Source: SAR324 cluster bacterium (GTDB taxonomy: Bacteria > SAR324 > XYD2-FULL-50-16). From it: a DNA stretch of 64,000 bases. Shown here piece by piece: positions 52,057 through 60,978 of the stretch; positions within the stretch are counted from its first letter, which is position 1, and each line of letters opens with the position of its first letter. The stretch is from the NCBI GenBank assembly GCA_028282885.1, contig JANQGX010000075.1, positions 173,308 through 237,307 of the forward strand. Reading direction: 5' to 3'. The notes under the pieces are model-generated. The model was not told the DNA's origin, did no database searches, and saw only the letters and a program-made list of their open reading frames with translations. The translations under genes were made by a program, and so were the position numbers.

Positions 52057-52950
52057 CTATACCCTTTCGATTTCGTGAGTTCCGAAAAGCCCATGCGGTT
52101 TAAAAAGAAGGATGACCAGAAGTATAATATAAGGCAGAATCTCGGCCGTTCCATATAATCCCCAGTTTCCGTCCAGGTAACCGGAGGCAAATTGCTGGAT
52201 GAGACCCATAATAATTCCTGCGACAACAGCACCCAGAATGGAATCGAGTCCGCCCAGAATAACAACCGGAAACACCGTTATGCCAAATGAGTGGAGAACG
52301 TCAAAGTTCAATCCGGTGATATTTCCAATAATCCCACCGGATGCGGCGGCAGTAAGTCCGGCAGTTGCCCAGGCCAGCCCGAAAACCTTGGGGACTGAGA
52401 CGCCTATCGACATTGAGGCAAATTGATCGTCTGATACCGCCCTCATGGAAATCCCAACGGTTGACTTTTTGAAAAACCAGGAGAAGGCAGCGATCAGGAC
52501 AAAAGTGATAATGACTCCCACCAACTGGGTCCAGGAAATGGATACATCGCCAAACTGAATGGGTTCGGTCGGGAAGAATTGCGGGAATGAAAAATTTTCC
52601 GAGCCGAATGGGGTTAGATAAATGAAACCGTCAATTATCGACATTAAACCGATAGTGACCATTATAACCGAAATAATGGGCTCTCCGATCAATCGTCTTA
52701 GGAAGATTCGTTCGACGCTCATCGCCAGAAAAAAGGTGATAACCATACTTGCCAGGAAAGAGATATAAATTGGAATCCCCGCCCAGACTGTCAAGGCGTA
52801 GGTAATAAAACAGCCTGACGCAATGATCTGGCCGTGGGCAATATTGAGGACGCGGCTGGATTTATAGATCAGGACAAAACCCAGGGCAGATAAAGCATAG
52901 ATTGAACCGACAACAATTCCACTGATGACCAGTTGAAAAAAATAGCTCAT
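52057..52950 (-). CDS. livH: ABC transporter permease LivH
   Basis: A 297-residue inner-membrane permease of the LivH family with about eight segments. Landmarks are the start G-I-V-V-G-S-I-Y-A-L-S-A-L-G-F-V-L-I-Y (near 10-28), N-I-A-H-G-Q-I-I-A-S-G and the central M-R-A-V-S-D-D-Q-F-A-S-M-S-I-G motif. Its start overlaps the stop of the acyl-CoA ligase gene by four bases, so translation is coupled. Confidence 0.93.
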   Translation of the reverse strand: MSYFFQLVISGIVVGSIYALSALGFVLIYKSSRVLNIAHGQIIASGCFITYALTVWAGIPIYISFLASMVITFFLAMSVERIFLRRLIGEPIISVIMVTIGLMSIIDGFIYLTPFGSENFSFPQFFPTEPIQFGDVSISWTQLVGVIITFVLIAAFSWFFKKSTVGISMRAVSDDQFASMSIGVSVPKVFGLAWATAGLTAAASGGIIGNITGLNFDVLHSFGITVFPVVILGGLDSILGAVVAGIIMGLIQQFASGYLDGNWGLYGTAEILPYIILLVILLFKPHGLFGTHEIERV

Positions 52951-54875
52951 GAGACCTCTTCCATTGTGAAAAATTCAAGTTCGGTTTCGACAGTGGTGGT
53001 TTGTCCATCCTGATAAGTATATTCAGCCTCCACCTTTTTCCTGCTGACTTCGCTATCATACAGGGCGTTAATCAGATTCTCGTATTTCTGATTAACGAAC
53101 TTTCTTCTGATTTTACCGGTCTTGGTCAGCTCACCGTCGTCCACATCTAATAGTTTATAAAGGACAGCAAATCGCTTGATTCGATAATGGGATTTCTCGG
53201 CGTTGCTATTGATTTCGCGGACCTGTTGGTAAATCAATTCAGTCACCTCTTTTTTCTGGGAAAGATCCATAAAGGTGGTATAGGATATGCCGCGATCCTC
53301 TGCCCATTTACCAACAATGACCGGGTCAACGTTAAGCAGGCAGGAGACAAACTCCTGTTTGTCACCAAGCACAACCGCCTCTTTGATATAAGGGCTGAAT
53401 TTTAACTTGTTCTCAAGATACATGGGGCTGAACATCTCCCCTTTTTTATTGTGCATCACATCCGAGAGACGATCGATTACGACAAGATGTCCATTTTCGT
53501 CAATAAACCCGGCATCTCCCGAATGCAACCATCCACCAGCAAAATCCTCTTCCGTTTTTTCCGGCATTTTGTAATACCCTTTGCAGACAGAAGGTGACCT
53601 GGAGAGAATCTCACCTTTGTCGGATATTTTGCATTCTGTCCTGGGAAGAGGAAAACCGACCGTCTCAGGTCGAACATCTCCATCGCGGTGCATATAGGCA
53701 ATTCCGACGATCTCGGTTTGACCGTAAATCTGTTTTAGATTTACGCCAATTGCCTGATAGAATGTGAATAATTCGGGTCCCAGGGCAGCACCGCCGGTGT
53801 AGGCCCTTCTCAAGCGGAGTAATCCAATCTGGTTGATCAGCGGGCGGAGCACCATGTTGGTGCCAAACCAGGACTTAATCCTCAGACCAAAAGGCATCGT
53901 TTTTCCGGACATGCGGTAATGTGCTGCTTCCTCTCCCGCTTTGATGAAATAGTTGTAAAATAGTCGATTTAACCTGTAAGACTCATCGATCTTTAACCAG
54001 ATTTGGGATCTGATATTTTCATAAATCCTGGGAGCTCCGAACATGAAATGGGGGCCGATCTCTTTGAGATCATCCATGGCCGTTTCCACCGATTCGGGAA
54101 AATTGATCGTGATGCCGGTAGCCATAGCAACACCGAAGGAGTTCATCTGCTCACCGATCCAGGCGAAGGGTAGAAAGGACAGATACTCATCCGTTGGTTC
54201 CAGGGGGTCGGTATTGGAAAGCTGCAAACCCATATTGATATAATTCCTGTGGGTCATCATGGCGCCTTTGGAGAGCCCGGTAGTTCCTGATGTCAGGCAG
54301 AAGTGGCAGATATCGTCCGCTTCACCCTGGTCAACATGATTTTCAAATCTGTCCGGGTTTTCTTTATGGACCTTTTCTCCCAGTTCATAGAGCGCCTCGA
54401 TTGGCATGAACCAATCATCTTTCATGTACTCTCTCATCCCCCTCGGATCTTCAAAGATAACCTTTTTGACCTTTGGCACCCTCTCCTTGATTTCGATTAT
54501 CTTGTCCACCTGCTCCTGATCATCACAAAAGACATGTGTGACATCCATATATTCCAGTAACTGTGCGATCTCATCAGGCAGTGTTGTCTGGTATATTGCG
54601 GCTGAGATACCTCCCAGCGACTGGGTGCCGATAGCGACAAACAGCATCTCCGGGATATTATCACCGATAAGTGCCACTTTATCGCCTTTTTGGATCCCCA
54701 GTACTTCAAGGCCAAGAGCGGTTTTTCGGACATAGTTGTAGTATTCTTTCCAGGTATAGGAATTCCAAAAGCCAAAGTCCTTTTCCCGCAAGGCAATTTT
54801 GTCACCGGTCTCCTTAACCCGCCATCTTAGAAGCTGCGGAATGGTAAAGTCTGTTAACTGATCACTGTTTTCCAT
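52947..54875 (-). CDS. AMP-forming acyl-CoA synthetase embedded in the liv-type operon
   Basis: A 642-residue ANL-superfamily ligase that activates a carboxylic acid to its CoA thioester with ATP. The AMP-binding motif is L-T-S-G-T-T-G-L-S-K-G-A (near 194-205), with Y-G-Q-T-E (near 400) and the hinge H-S-G-D-A-G-F and D-R-L-S-D-V-M. The overall pattern is that of long-chain fatty-acyl or aromatic-acid CoA ligases. Its place between livG and livH, with a 4-base overlap to livH, indicates that it acts on the imported substrate. A fatty or aryl acid is plausible; branched-chain amino acids are not. There is no signal peptide. Confidence 0.93.
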   Translation of the reverse strand: MENSDQLTDFTIPQLLRWRVKETGDKIALREKDFGFWNSYTWKEYYNYVRKTALGLEVLGIQKGDKVALIGDNIPEMLFVAIGTQSLGGISAAIYQTTLPDEIAQLLEYMDVTHVFCDDQEQVDKIIEIKERVPKVKKVIFEDPRGMREYMKDDWFMPIEALYELGEKVHKENPDRFENHVDQGEADDICHFCLTSGTTGLSKGAMMTHRNYINMGLQLSNTDPLEPTDEYLSFLPFAWIGEQMNSFGVAMATGITINFPESVETAMDDLKEIGPHFMFGAPRIYENIRSQIWLKIDESYRLNRLFYNYFIKAGEEAAHYRMSGKTMPFGLRIKSWFGTNMVLRPLINQIGLLRLRRAYTGGAALGPELFTFYQAIGVNLKQIYGQTEIVGIAYMHRDGDVRPETVGFPLPRTECKISDKGEILSRSPSVCKGYYKMPEKTEEDFAGGWLHSGDAGFIDENGHLVVIDRLSDVMHNKKGEMFSPMYLENKLKFSPYIKEAVVLGDKQEFVSCLLNVDPVIVGKWAEDRGISYTTFMDLSQKKEVTELIYQQVREINSNAEKSHYRIKRFAVLYKLLDVDDGELTKTGKIRRKFVNQKYENLINALYDSEVSRKKVEAEYTYQDGQTTTVETELEFFTMEEVS

Positions 54876-54881
54876 AGGTGG

Positions 54882-55649
54882 TCACTCTTCTCCAATGTAA
54901 GCTTCAATGACTTTTGGATTGTTGGCAACTTCTTCAGGTGTGCCGGAACCAATCAGTTCACCGAAATCCAAAACATATATCTGATCGGATATGTCCATCA
55001 CAATTCCCAGATCATGCTCAATCAGTGCAACAGTGATATCTCTTTCCTGTTGAATATCACCGATGAACCTCACCATGTCTTCTTTTTCCTCGATATTCAT
55101 TCCGGCCATAGGCTCATCCAATAGCAACAGCTTTGGCCCCAGCGTTAAAGCCCTGGCTACCTCCACCCTTTTCTGCACGCCGTAACTCAGGTTTCCTACG
55201 ATTTTATGTCGGTATGGTTCCAGCTCCATGAAGTCTATCACTTCTTCCACATATGCCCTGTTCTCTGCCTCGATTCTCGATGCCTTGCCGAAATAGACCA
55301 GTGCCTGAAGCAGGTTATATTTGAGATTCTGGTGACGGGCCAAAAGCAAATTATCGAGGACAGACATGCCACTGAATAGCTCAAGATTCTGGAACGCTCT
55401 GGCAATACCCAGGACCGATACCTGGTGAGGTGAAAAGTAGGCAAGTGAGAGATCATGTTCACCAAAAGTGATATCACCCCTGGTTGGATGATAGAAACCC
55501 GATATGCAATTCAGAAGGCTTGTTTTTCCGGCTCCGTTGGGACCGATGATGGAGGTGATCAGACCCTCTTCGAAGGTCATACTGACGTGGGAAAGAGCAT
55601 TCAAACCGCCAAAGGTAAGTGTAACATCTGTAACAGTTAGTAAAGGCAT
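54882..55649 (-). CDS. livG: Branched-chain amino acid-type ABC transporter ATPase LivG
   Basis: A 255-residue ABC ATPase, first gene of the operon. Walker A G-P-N-G-A-G-K-T-S (near 37), signature L-S-Y-G-V-Q-K-R (near 154) and Walker B L-L-L-L-D-E-P-M-A-G-M (near 173) are complete; the signature G-V-Q-K-R and M-A-G-M are the LivG subfamily marks. It ends six bases before the acyl-CoA ligase. A weak purine-rich site lies before the ATG. Confidence 0.93.
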   Translation of the reverse strand: MPLLTVTDVTLTFGGLNALSHVSMTFEEGLITSIIGPNGAGKTSLLNCISGFYHPTRGDITFGEHDLSLAYFSPHQVSVLGIARAFQNLELFSGMSVLDNLLLARHQNLKYNLLQALVYFGKASRIEAENRAYVEEVIDFMELEPYRHKIVGNLSYGVQKRVEVARALTLGPKLLLLDEPMAGMNIEEKEDMVRFIGDIQQERDITVALIEHDLGIVMDISDQIYVLDFGELIGSGTPEEVANNPKVIEAYIGEE

Positions 55650-55782
55650 AATCTTCTCGAAGAATATCCATTATAATACGCTAAAGATACTGTTATTCTT
55701 AGTGATCTATGATGACACTAAAATTCGACCTATTTTTACAACAAGTATCACCCATATGTAAAGAAATTTTTTGAAAAAATAA

Positions 55783-55809
55783 CGGGAACGAAAGAACGAA
55801 TGTTCGGTA
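55783..55809. promoter_or_regulatory. GAACGA-type repeat, possible TetR-family operator
   Basis: GGAACGAAAGAACGAATGTTCG-like DNA, with GAAC and GTTC inverted around four bases. Similar TGAACG/CGTTCA boxes bind TetR-type regulators of fatty-acid genes in other bacteria. Further partial matches lie at 55842-55859 (TGATC/GATCA flanking GAACGAAA) and 55951-55965 (GAGCGCTCGTTCG). Confidence 0.3.
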
Positions 55810-56015
55810 GAATAGCAGATGGAATCTTCTGTGGGGTCCTGTGATCGAACGAAAGATCAGGCTGGAAAGCTGGAAAAACGCAGATTTAGTTATTTATTTT
55901 TGTTGAGGAGTTGTTGCTTTTTTGCTTTTTCCGAAGAAAAATAATGCGCCTGAGCGCTCGTTCGCCCCATCGAAATAAATGATCCTTTTTTCAGTTTGAG
56001 CAGTTGTGGAGAGGA

Positions 56016-56064
56016 ATACCGTGAAACGGATCATTTTGGTGATACTTGATTCATTTCACGGTAT
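56016..56064 (-). terminator. 11-base inverted repeat after gcvPB
   Basis: ATACCGTGAAA and TTTCACGGTAT form a perfect 11-base stem with a 27-base loop, 14 bases after the gcvPB stop. No T-run follows, so it might be a Rho-assisted terminator or an mRNA 3' end. Confidence 0.5.
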
Positions 56065-56077
56065 CTGAGGGGTTCTT

Positions 56078-57538
56078 TCAGCAACCGGTCAGACAGGGTT
56101 TCCGGGCTGCTGTGACTTCATCCAGTCGTTTTCGTTTGCAGTTTCTGGGTGCCGAATGCAGCAGTTCGGGATCAGCACTCTCCTCCTCGGCTATTTTCTT
56201 AAAAACAGCGATCATCCTATCCAGATCTTCCTTGGATTCTGTCTCAGTCGGTTCAATCATAAGTGCCCCGTTGACAATCAAAGGGAAATAGATTGTTGGC
56301 GGGTGTACACCATAATCCATCAGACGTTTGGCAACATCCAGGGTTGTGATTCCTTTCTCTTTTAAATCCTTATCTGAGAACACACATTCGTGCATGCAGG
56401 TTTTGTCGAAGGGAAGGTAATATGTTTCCTGCAGCCCCGCCTTAATATAGTTGGCATTCAACACTGCCAGTTGGCTGGCCTTTTTAAGACCTTCGCTACT
56501 CATGGTCATGATATAGGCATAAGCCCTGATAAGGACACCGACATTGCCAAAAAAAGCATGCAATTTGCCGATACTCAAAGAATAATCACTTTCAAGGGAG
56601 TAGGTATCGTCATCTTTTCGAATTCTGGGAACCGGCAGAAAAGGTTCGAGTTGCGATTTAACACAGACGGGTCCGGCGCCGGGACCTCCACCGCCGTGCG
56701 GAGTTGAAAAGGTTTTATGAAGATTGAGATGCATGACATCAACTCCGATTTGACCCGGCTTGACAATCCCCATAATCGCATTCATATTGGCTCCATCCGC
56801 ATAGACAAGCCCGTCTTTTTCATGAACAATGCGTGCAATCTCTTCGATGTTCTCCTCAAACAGACCCAGGGTGTTGGGATTGGTGATCATGATACCCGCT
56901 GTCTCTTCATCCATCAATTCTCTTACCTGCTCCGGATGGAGAATGCCATCATCTCCGGATCGTATCGGAACGGATTTAAAACCACACAGGGCCGCACTCG
57001 CCGGATTGGTTCCATGGGCTGTATCGGGGATGAGGATTTTGTTTCTTTTCGAGTTTTTGTTTCGGTGGTATGCACTGAATATCAGCATTCCTGCCAGCTC
57101 GCCATGAGCGCCTGCTGCCGGTTGGAGACTGACCGCCTCCATTCCTGTAATTTCACAGAGTAGCTGTTCCAATTCATACATTATCCTGAGAATCCCCTGT
57201 GTCTGGTTTGATCGCAGCAAGGGGTGGGATTCGGTAAAACCGGCCAGACCTGCCAGCTTATCATTAATCTTGGGATTGTATTTCATGGTACAGGACCCCA
57301 GCGGATATGATCCGGCATCCAGGGCGAAATTCCACTGGGATAGCCTGGTGTAGTGCCTGATTACATCGACTTCCGAGAGATCAGGCAAATCCAGATCCTT
57401 TCTTATCAAATTGGAATCGAGATCACTCGGTCCAATTTCAGTTCTGGGCATAGAAAAACCGGTTTTACCTTTTCTGCCTTTTTCCCAGAGCAGTGGTTCG
57501 TCCTGGACAATTCCGTTTGGTGTTAATTTGTCGGTCAT
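56078..57538 (-). CDS. gcvPB: Glycine dehydrogenase (decarboxylating) subunit 2
   Basis: A 486-residue PLP subunit of the P-protein of the glycine cleavage system. The PLP lysine is in L-N-L-H-K-T-F-S-T-P-H-G-G-G-G-P-G (near 271). Further family blocks are S-C-T-M-K-Y-N-P-K (near 83), P-D-T-A-H-G-T-N-P-A-S-A and D-G-A-N-M-N. With subunit 1 it decarboxylates glycine and loads the aminomethyl group on GcvH. Its ATG overlaps the gcvPA stop as ATGA. The C-terminal 20 residues are unusual and end in a Cys (L-T-G-C). No gcvH is in the window. Confidence 0.96.
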   Translation of the reverse strand: MTDKLTPNGIVQDEPLLWEKGRKGKTGFSMPRTEIGPSDLDSNLIRKDLDLPDLSEVDVIRHYTRLSQWNFALDAGSYPLGSCTMKYNPKINDKLAGLAGFTESHPLLRSNQTQGILRIMYELEQLLCEITGMEAVSLQPAAGAHGELAGMLIFSAYHRNKNSKRNKILIPDTAHGTNPASAALCGFKSVPIRSGDDGILHPEQVRELMDEETAGIMITNPNTLGLFEENIEEIARIVHEKDGLVYADGANMNAIMGIVKPGQIGVDVMHLNLHKTFSTPHGGGGPGAGPVCVKSQLEPFLPVPRIRKDDDTYSLESDYSLSIGKLHAFFGNVGVLIRAYAYIMTMSSEGLKKASQLAVLNANYIKAGLQETYYLPFDKTCMHECVFSDKDLKEKGITTLDVAKRLMDYGVHPPTIYFPLIVNGALMIEPTETESKEDLDRMIAVFKKIAEEESADPELLHSAPRNCKRKRLDEVTAARKPCLTGC

Positions 57539-58866
57539 GAGGCTATCTCCTTGATTAAGAGATCCAGATCTTCTTTTCTCGCAGTTTCAGTAACACAAAC
57601 CAGGTAATGGTTTTTCATTTCCTCAAAATAAGATTCCAGGGGTAATCCCAGGACAACTCCCTTTGCCAGGAGCTTGTCGTATAATCCTTCTTTGCCTTCG
57701 GGAAGAGCAATTACGAATTCGTTGAAGGTTGGATTTTGGAAAAGAATAGAGAATCCCTGGTTTTTCAAGCCGGTTTTGAGATATTCGCAATGATCATAGT
57801 TGATCCGGGCCAGCTTGCTCAATCCTGTTCCACCCAGGGAAGCCAGGTAAATCGATGCTGCCATCGCGCATAGACCCTGGTTGGTGCAAATGTTGGATGT
57901 TGCTTTTTCCCTGCGAATGTGCTGCTCACGCGTGGCGAGTGTGAGTACAAAACCTCGGTTGCCATCCAGATCCACAGTCTGTCCAACCAACCGGCCCGGC
58001 ATGTTCCTCATGTATTTTTCTCGACAGGCAAAAATTCCCAACCCCGGCCCGCCATGAGACTGGGGTATTCCAAAGCTTTGCCCTTCCCCGCAGGCGATGT
58101 CGACACCGCATTCACCGGGAGATTTTAGTAGTCCGTAAGCCAAGGCTTCGGAAAAACAGCAAATAAACAGAGGTTTGTGTTCCTTGGTGATTGATCCGAT
58201 CTGTTCCAGATCTTCGATGACGCCAAAGAAATTCGGTGACTGAACTGCGATAGCTGCATATTCGTCCGGATCGGATAACACAGAGAGATCGGTTCTGCCA
58301 TTACTCAGATAAGGCAAATTTACAATCTCATATTCGGTGGGTGATAGATAGGTTGAAACGACTTGTCTGTAGAGTGGGTTAATCGCATCGGAAAGAGCAA
58401 CTTTTTTCTTCTTGGTGATCCGAATTGCCATCAATACGGCTTCTGCCAACGCAGAAGCACCGTCATAAACTGATGCATTAGCTATATCAAGACCGAGGAG
58501 ACGGCACACCAGGGTTTGATATTCGAATATTCCCTGAAGCGTGCCCTGGCTGATTTCCGGTTGATATGGAGTATAGGCGGTGTAAAACTCGGAACGACTG
58601 AGCAGAAAGCGAACGGTTTCCGGAATATAATGTCGGTAGCTCCCTGCACCGATAAACATCATTTTCGGATTGAACTGATTGGCCGATTGGGCCAGGTGCT
58701 GCATGTGATCCGTTAATTCCCACTCTGTCATTGAAGGGGGGAGATTAAGGTCTTCCTGTAGCAGACAATCAGGAGGGAGGGATGAAAACAGATCATTAAG
58801 GGAATCTTTACCAATTGATTCCAGCATGCTGTCTATATCCTCCCGAGTATGAGGCAGATATCTCAT
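57535..58866 (-). CDS. gcvPA: Glycine dehydrogenase (decarboxylating) subunit 1
   Basis: A 443-residue subunit that forms the P-protein with GcvPB. It has the family start M-R-Y-L-P-H-T, the G-S-Y-R-H-Y-I-P and Y-T-P-Y-Q-P-E-I-S-Q-G-T-L-Q blocks (near 80-110), and S-H-G-G-P-G-L-G-I-F-A near 268. Split P-proteins are usual in Desulfobacterota, Firmicutes and archaea, while most Proteobacteria have a fused enzyme. It is 45 bases after gcvT and overlaps gcvPB by four bases. Confidence 0.96.
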   Translation of the reverse strand: MRYLPHTREDIDSMLESIGKDSLNDLFSSLPPDCLLQEDLNLPPSMTEWELTDHMQHLAQSANQFNPKMMFIGAGSYRHYIPETVRFLLSRSEFYTAYTPYQPEISQGTLQGIFEYQTLVCRLLGLDIANASVYDGASALAEAVLMAIRITKKKKVALSDAINPLYRQVVSTYLSPTEYEIVNLPYLSNGRTDLSVLSDPDEYAAIAVQSPNFFGVIEDLEQIGSITKEHKPLFICCFSEALAYGLLKSPGECGVDIACGEGQSFGIPQSHGGPGLGIFACREKYMRNMPGRLVGQTVDLDGNRGFVLTLATREQHIRREKATSNICTNQGLCAMAASIYLASLGGTGLSKLARINYDHCEYLKTGLKNQGFSILFQNPTFNEFVIALPEGKEGLYDKLLAKGVVLGLPLESYFEEMKNHYLVCVTETARKEDLDLLIKEIAS

Positions 58867-58911
58867 GTTTTCTCCTGGTGTACGATTAGATGATTATATA
58901 AATTGGTGCAT

Positions 58912-60186
58912 TCATAACATCTTTTTCATTGCTTTGCGGGCAGTTCTGGCAGGTCTGATATCGTTTCTGATTTCGATTTTGAATTTTCGGTTGTTTCCCT
59001 TAAGATAAACGATGTCGCCACTTTTCAGTGCGATTGAGGTCTTGATAAAACCACAGCTCAATCCTTTGAATTTCACATCTTCCGTATATCCTTCACCCGC
59101 TATGCTTACAATCTCATCCCCGTGCCGATCAATAGCCATGTCCGTGGCGCAGGTCAACACGGTTCCGATAGCTAGATCATTCTCATTAACGACAGTCGTG
59201 TCTTTTCCAGGGATAACTTTGCGCGGATCGTAACCTGCAAATGCATAGGTATACTCGCTTGTCTCTGTATTCGCCAGGGCATGGGAACCGAGAAACTTTT
59301 TTGTGAAGCTTTTTTGGTCATCATCCCAGGGCAGGGCAAACGGCCAGGGATTATTCAGGAAGGGCCAGTCACCAATGTCTTGATGCGACAAAGGCAACAC
59401 GGCACCCGCTCTAAGAGAATCCCTCGCTGCCAGTCCGCAGACTGTTGCATCATACCGAACACCCGCATCAATGAGCTGATCCCAAAGCATCTCTGTGTGT
59501 TGCGATTCGATGAAAATCTCGAATCCGAACTCCCCCGTATAGCCGGTTCTTGACAGCAGGACCGGAACATCGTTCTGCAGTTTTACTTCGCATACCGAGG
59601 CAGGTGACTCTTGAAAAAAGCCCTTGAAATTGAAATAGGGCATTTTTTCAAGAATCTCATTAGCATCTTTGATCACCTGGTGAACGATTTTGGCGGCCAT
59701 TGGACCCTGAACATCAATTTTTCCCAGTTTATCGGTATAATCAGTGATAACGGATGCGGATTTATCGTTATGGGATTCCAGATGATTGGTGACTGTTGCT
59801 CCCATTCCGGCGTTAACAATCACGACATAATGGTCTTCCGCAATCTGATATACCAGGGAGTCATCGATCACGTAACCGTTGTTATTCAGAAAGACACCAT
59901 AAACGCATTTTCCTACCTGTAAGGGCTGTTTTGAAGGACCGATGCAGGCAGCAAGATCCTTGGAGAAGCAGTGTTGCAACAGTGAAAATGCGTTGGAACC
60001 TTCAACCCCTATAGCCGCCATGTGGCTGGTATCAAAAATCCCGGCTGTTTGTATGACCGCCAGATGTTCCTTTTTTGGACCTGTTTTATACCAAAGCGGC
60101 ATTTCATAACCACCAAAATTACTCATTTTGGCATCATTCTTAAGGTGATATTGATGGAGAGGTGTTTTTCCGGCTGCTTCTTGCAT
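58912..60186 (-). CDS. gcvT: Aminomethyltransferase (glycine cleavage T-protein), divergent
   Basis: A 424-residue T-protein-like enzyme that should transfer the methylene group from GcvH to tetrahydrofolate. Landmarks are F-D-T-S-H-M (near 51), G-Y-V-I-D-D-S-L-V-Y with the conserved Asp (near 98), R-T-G-Y-T-G-E-F-G-F-E-I (near 216) and G-L-A-A-R-D-S-L-R-A-G (near 262). Typical GcvT is 360-370 residues. The segment after this, L-P-L-S-H-Q-D-I-G-D-W-P-F, replaces the usual P-L-Y-G-H-E-L, and the C-terminal part is longer. It follows the Lrp gene after 62 bases, too short for a riboswitch. Neighbouring gcvP genes support the name. Confidence 0.88.
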   Translation of the reverse strand: MQEAAGKTPLHQYHLKNDAKMSNFGGYEMPLWYKTGPKKEHLAVIQTAGIFDTSHMAAIGVEGSNAFSLLQHCFSKDLAACIGPSKQPLQVGKCVYGVFLNNNGYVIDDSLVYQIAEDHYVVIVNAGMGATVTNHLESHNDKSASVITDYTDKLGKIDVQGPMAAKIVHQVIKDANEILEKMPYFNFKGFFQESPASVCEVKLQNDVPVLLSRTGYTGEFGFEIFIESQHTEMLWDQLIDAGVRYDATVCGLAARDSLRAGAVLPLSHQDIGDWPFLNNPWPFALPWDDDQKSFTKKFLGSHALANTETSEYTYAFAGYDPRKVIPGKDTTVVNENDLAIGTVLTCATDMAIDRHGDEIVSIAGEGYTEDVKFKGLSCGFIKTSIALKSGDIVYLKGNNRKFKIEIRNDIRPARTARKAMKKML

Positions 60187-60248
60187 GATAGCGTGTCCTG
60201 AAAAGGTTTGGAGAAAAATTTGATTTTTACCAGATGCAGGTGAATCGA

Positions 60249-60701
60249 TTATGATGATACCTCTTCACACGGCAGCTTTATATTATAACTTTTATAAACG
60301 ACAAACGCTTCAACAGATTGGATCTCATCGATTTTTGCAAGCTCTTCGGTGTAAAACTCAAGGAGACCGAATCCTTTTTTAAGGGCTACGGTCAAGATCA
60401 GATCATATCTTCCGGTCACCACCCCCACAGAAATGACACCCTTAACTTTGCTGATCTCTGCGCCTTTTGCTACCAGTTCGATGGTTTTCAATTTTACGCC
60501 AATATAGACAACGCTATGGTCGGGTATTCGTTCAGGATCAACCAGGCCTGTAATCTCAAGTATTTGCTCTTCCTGGAGCTTTTTAACCCTTGATCGTACG
60601 GTTCCTTCAGCAACAGAAAGCTTCTCGGCGATTTCCTTAAACCGTATCCTGCCGTTCCTCAGGCTGTTGATAATGGAGATAGTCAGTTCGTCGATTTTCA
60701 T
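60249..60701 (-). CDS. Lrp/AsnC family transcriptional regulator
   Basis: A 150-residue regulator. The HTH lies at about residues 5-50 (L-S-V-A-E-G-T-V-R-S-R-V-K-K-L), and the C-terminal RAM/ACT-type sensing domain at about 60-145 (V-S-V-G-V-V-T-G-R-Y-D-L-I-L-T-V). The family responds to amino acids; here the gene precedes gcvT-gcvPA-gcvPB in the same direction, so glycine or a related amino acid is a likely effector, which is inference. A symmetric dyad lies 156 bases upstream of the start. Confidence 0.93.
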   Translation of the reverse strand: MKIDELTISIINSLRNGRIRFKEIAEKLSVAEGTVRSRVKKLQEEQILEITGLVDPERIPDHSVVYIGVKLKTIELVAKGAEISKVKGVISVGVVTGRYDLILTVALKKGFGLLEFYTEELAKIDEIQSVEAFVVYKSYNIKLPCEEVSS

Positions 60702-60856
60702 GATTTGGCTTTTGACTTGGTTTGATTTTCAGATTTGACTGAGTTGGCGTTAGAGTTAAGCTACCCGGTTTCCCATGATTTGCTTCCTAAATTCATTTAT
60801 GCTGCAATTTGCCGATTATGTCAATCTAGATGTAGCTATTTGAATAATGCATAAAT

Positions 60857-60875
60857 ATCAATTGACATAATTGAT
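60857..60875. promoter_or_regulatory. Symmetric dyad between the Lrp-type regulator and aroK
   Basis: ATCAATTGACATAATTGAT is a perfect 7-base inverted repeat around five bases. AT-rich dyads of this sort are typical of Lrp/AsnC sites, and it lies between the regulator gene and the divergent aroK. Confidence 0.45.
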
Positions 60876-60978
60876 GAAAAAAGCAAATATCTGATTTCAA
60901 AGTTGATAGGACAAGGGGTGACGCAGTGTCGGCTGTTGATATTGAGTTTGAACACCGGAAAATAGGGAATGTTATAAC

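Larger units (their letters stand above)
55650..56077. other. Promoter region of the liv-type operon
   Basis: About 430 bases upstream of livG. It contains three GAACGA/TCGTTC-type elements (55783-55809, 55842-55859, 55951-55965) and the stem-loop after gcvPB at its far end. No coding frame. Confidence 0.5.

Noticed and set aside
60187..60248. Glycine riboswitch before gcvT
   Set aside because: The gap is only 62 bases and lacks the conserved core; nothing riboswitch-like was found before the Lrp gene either.
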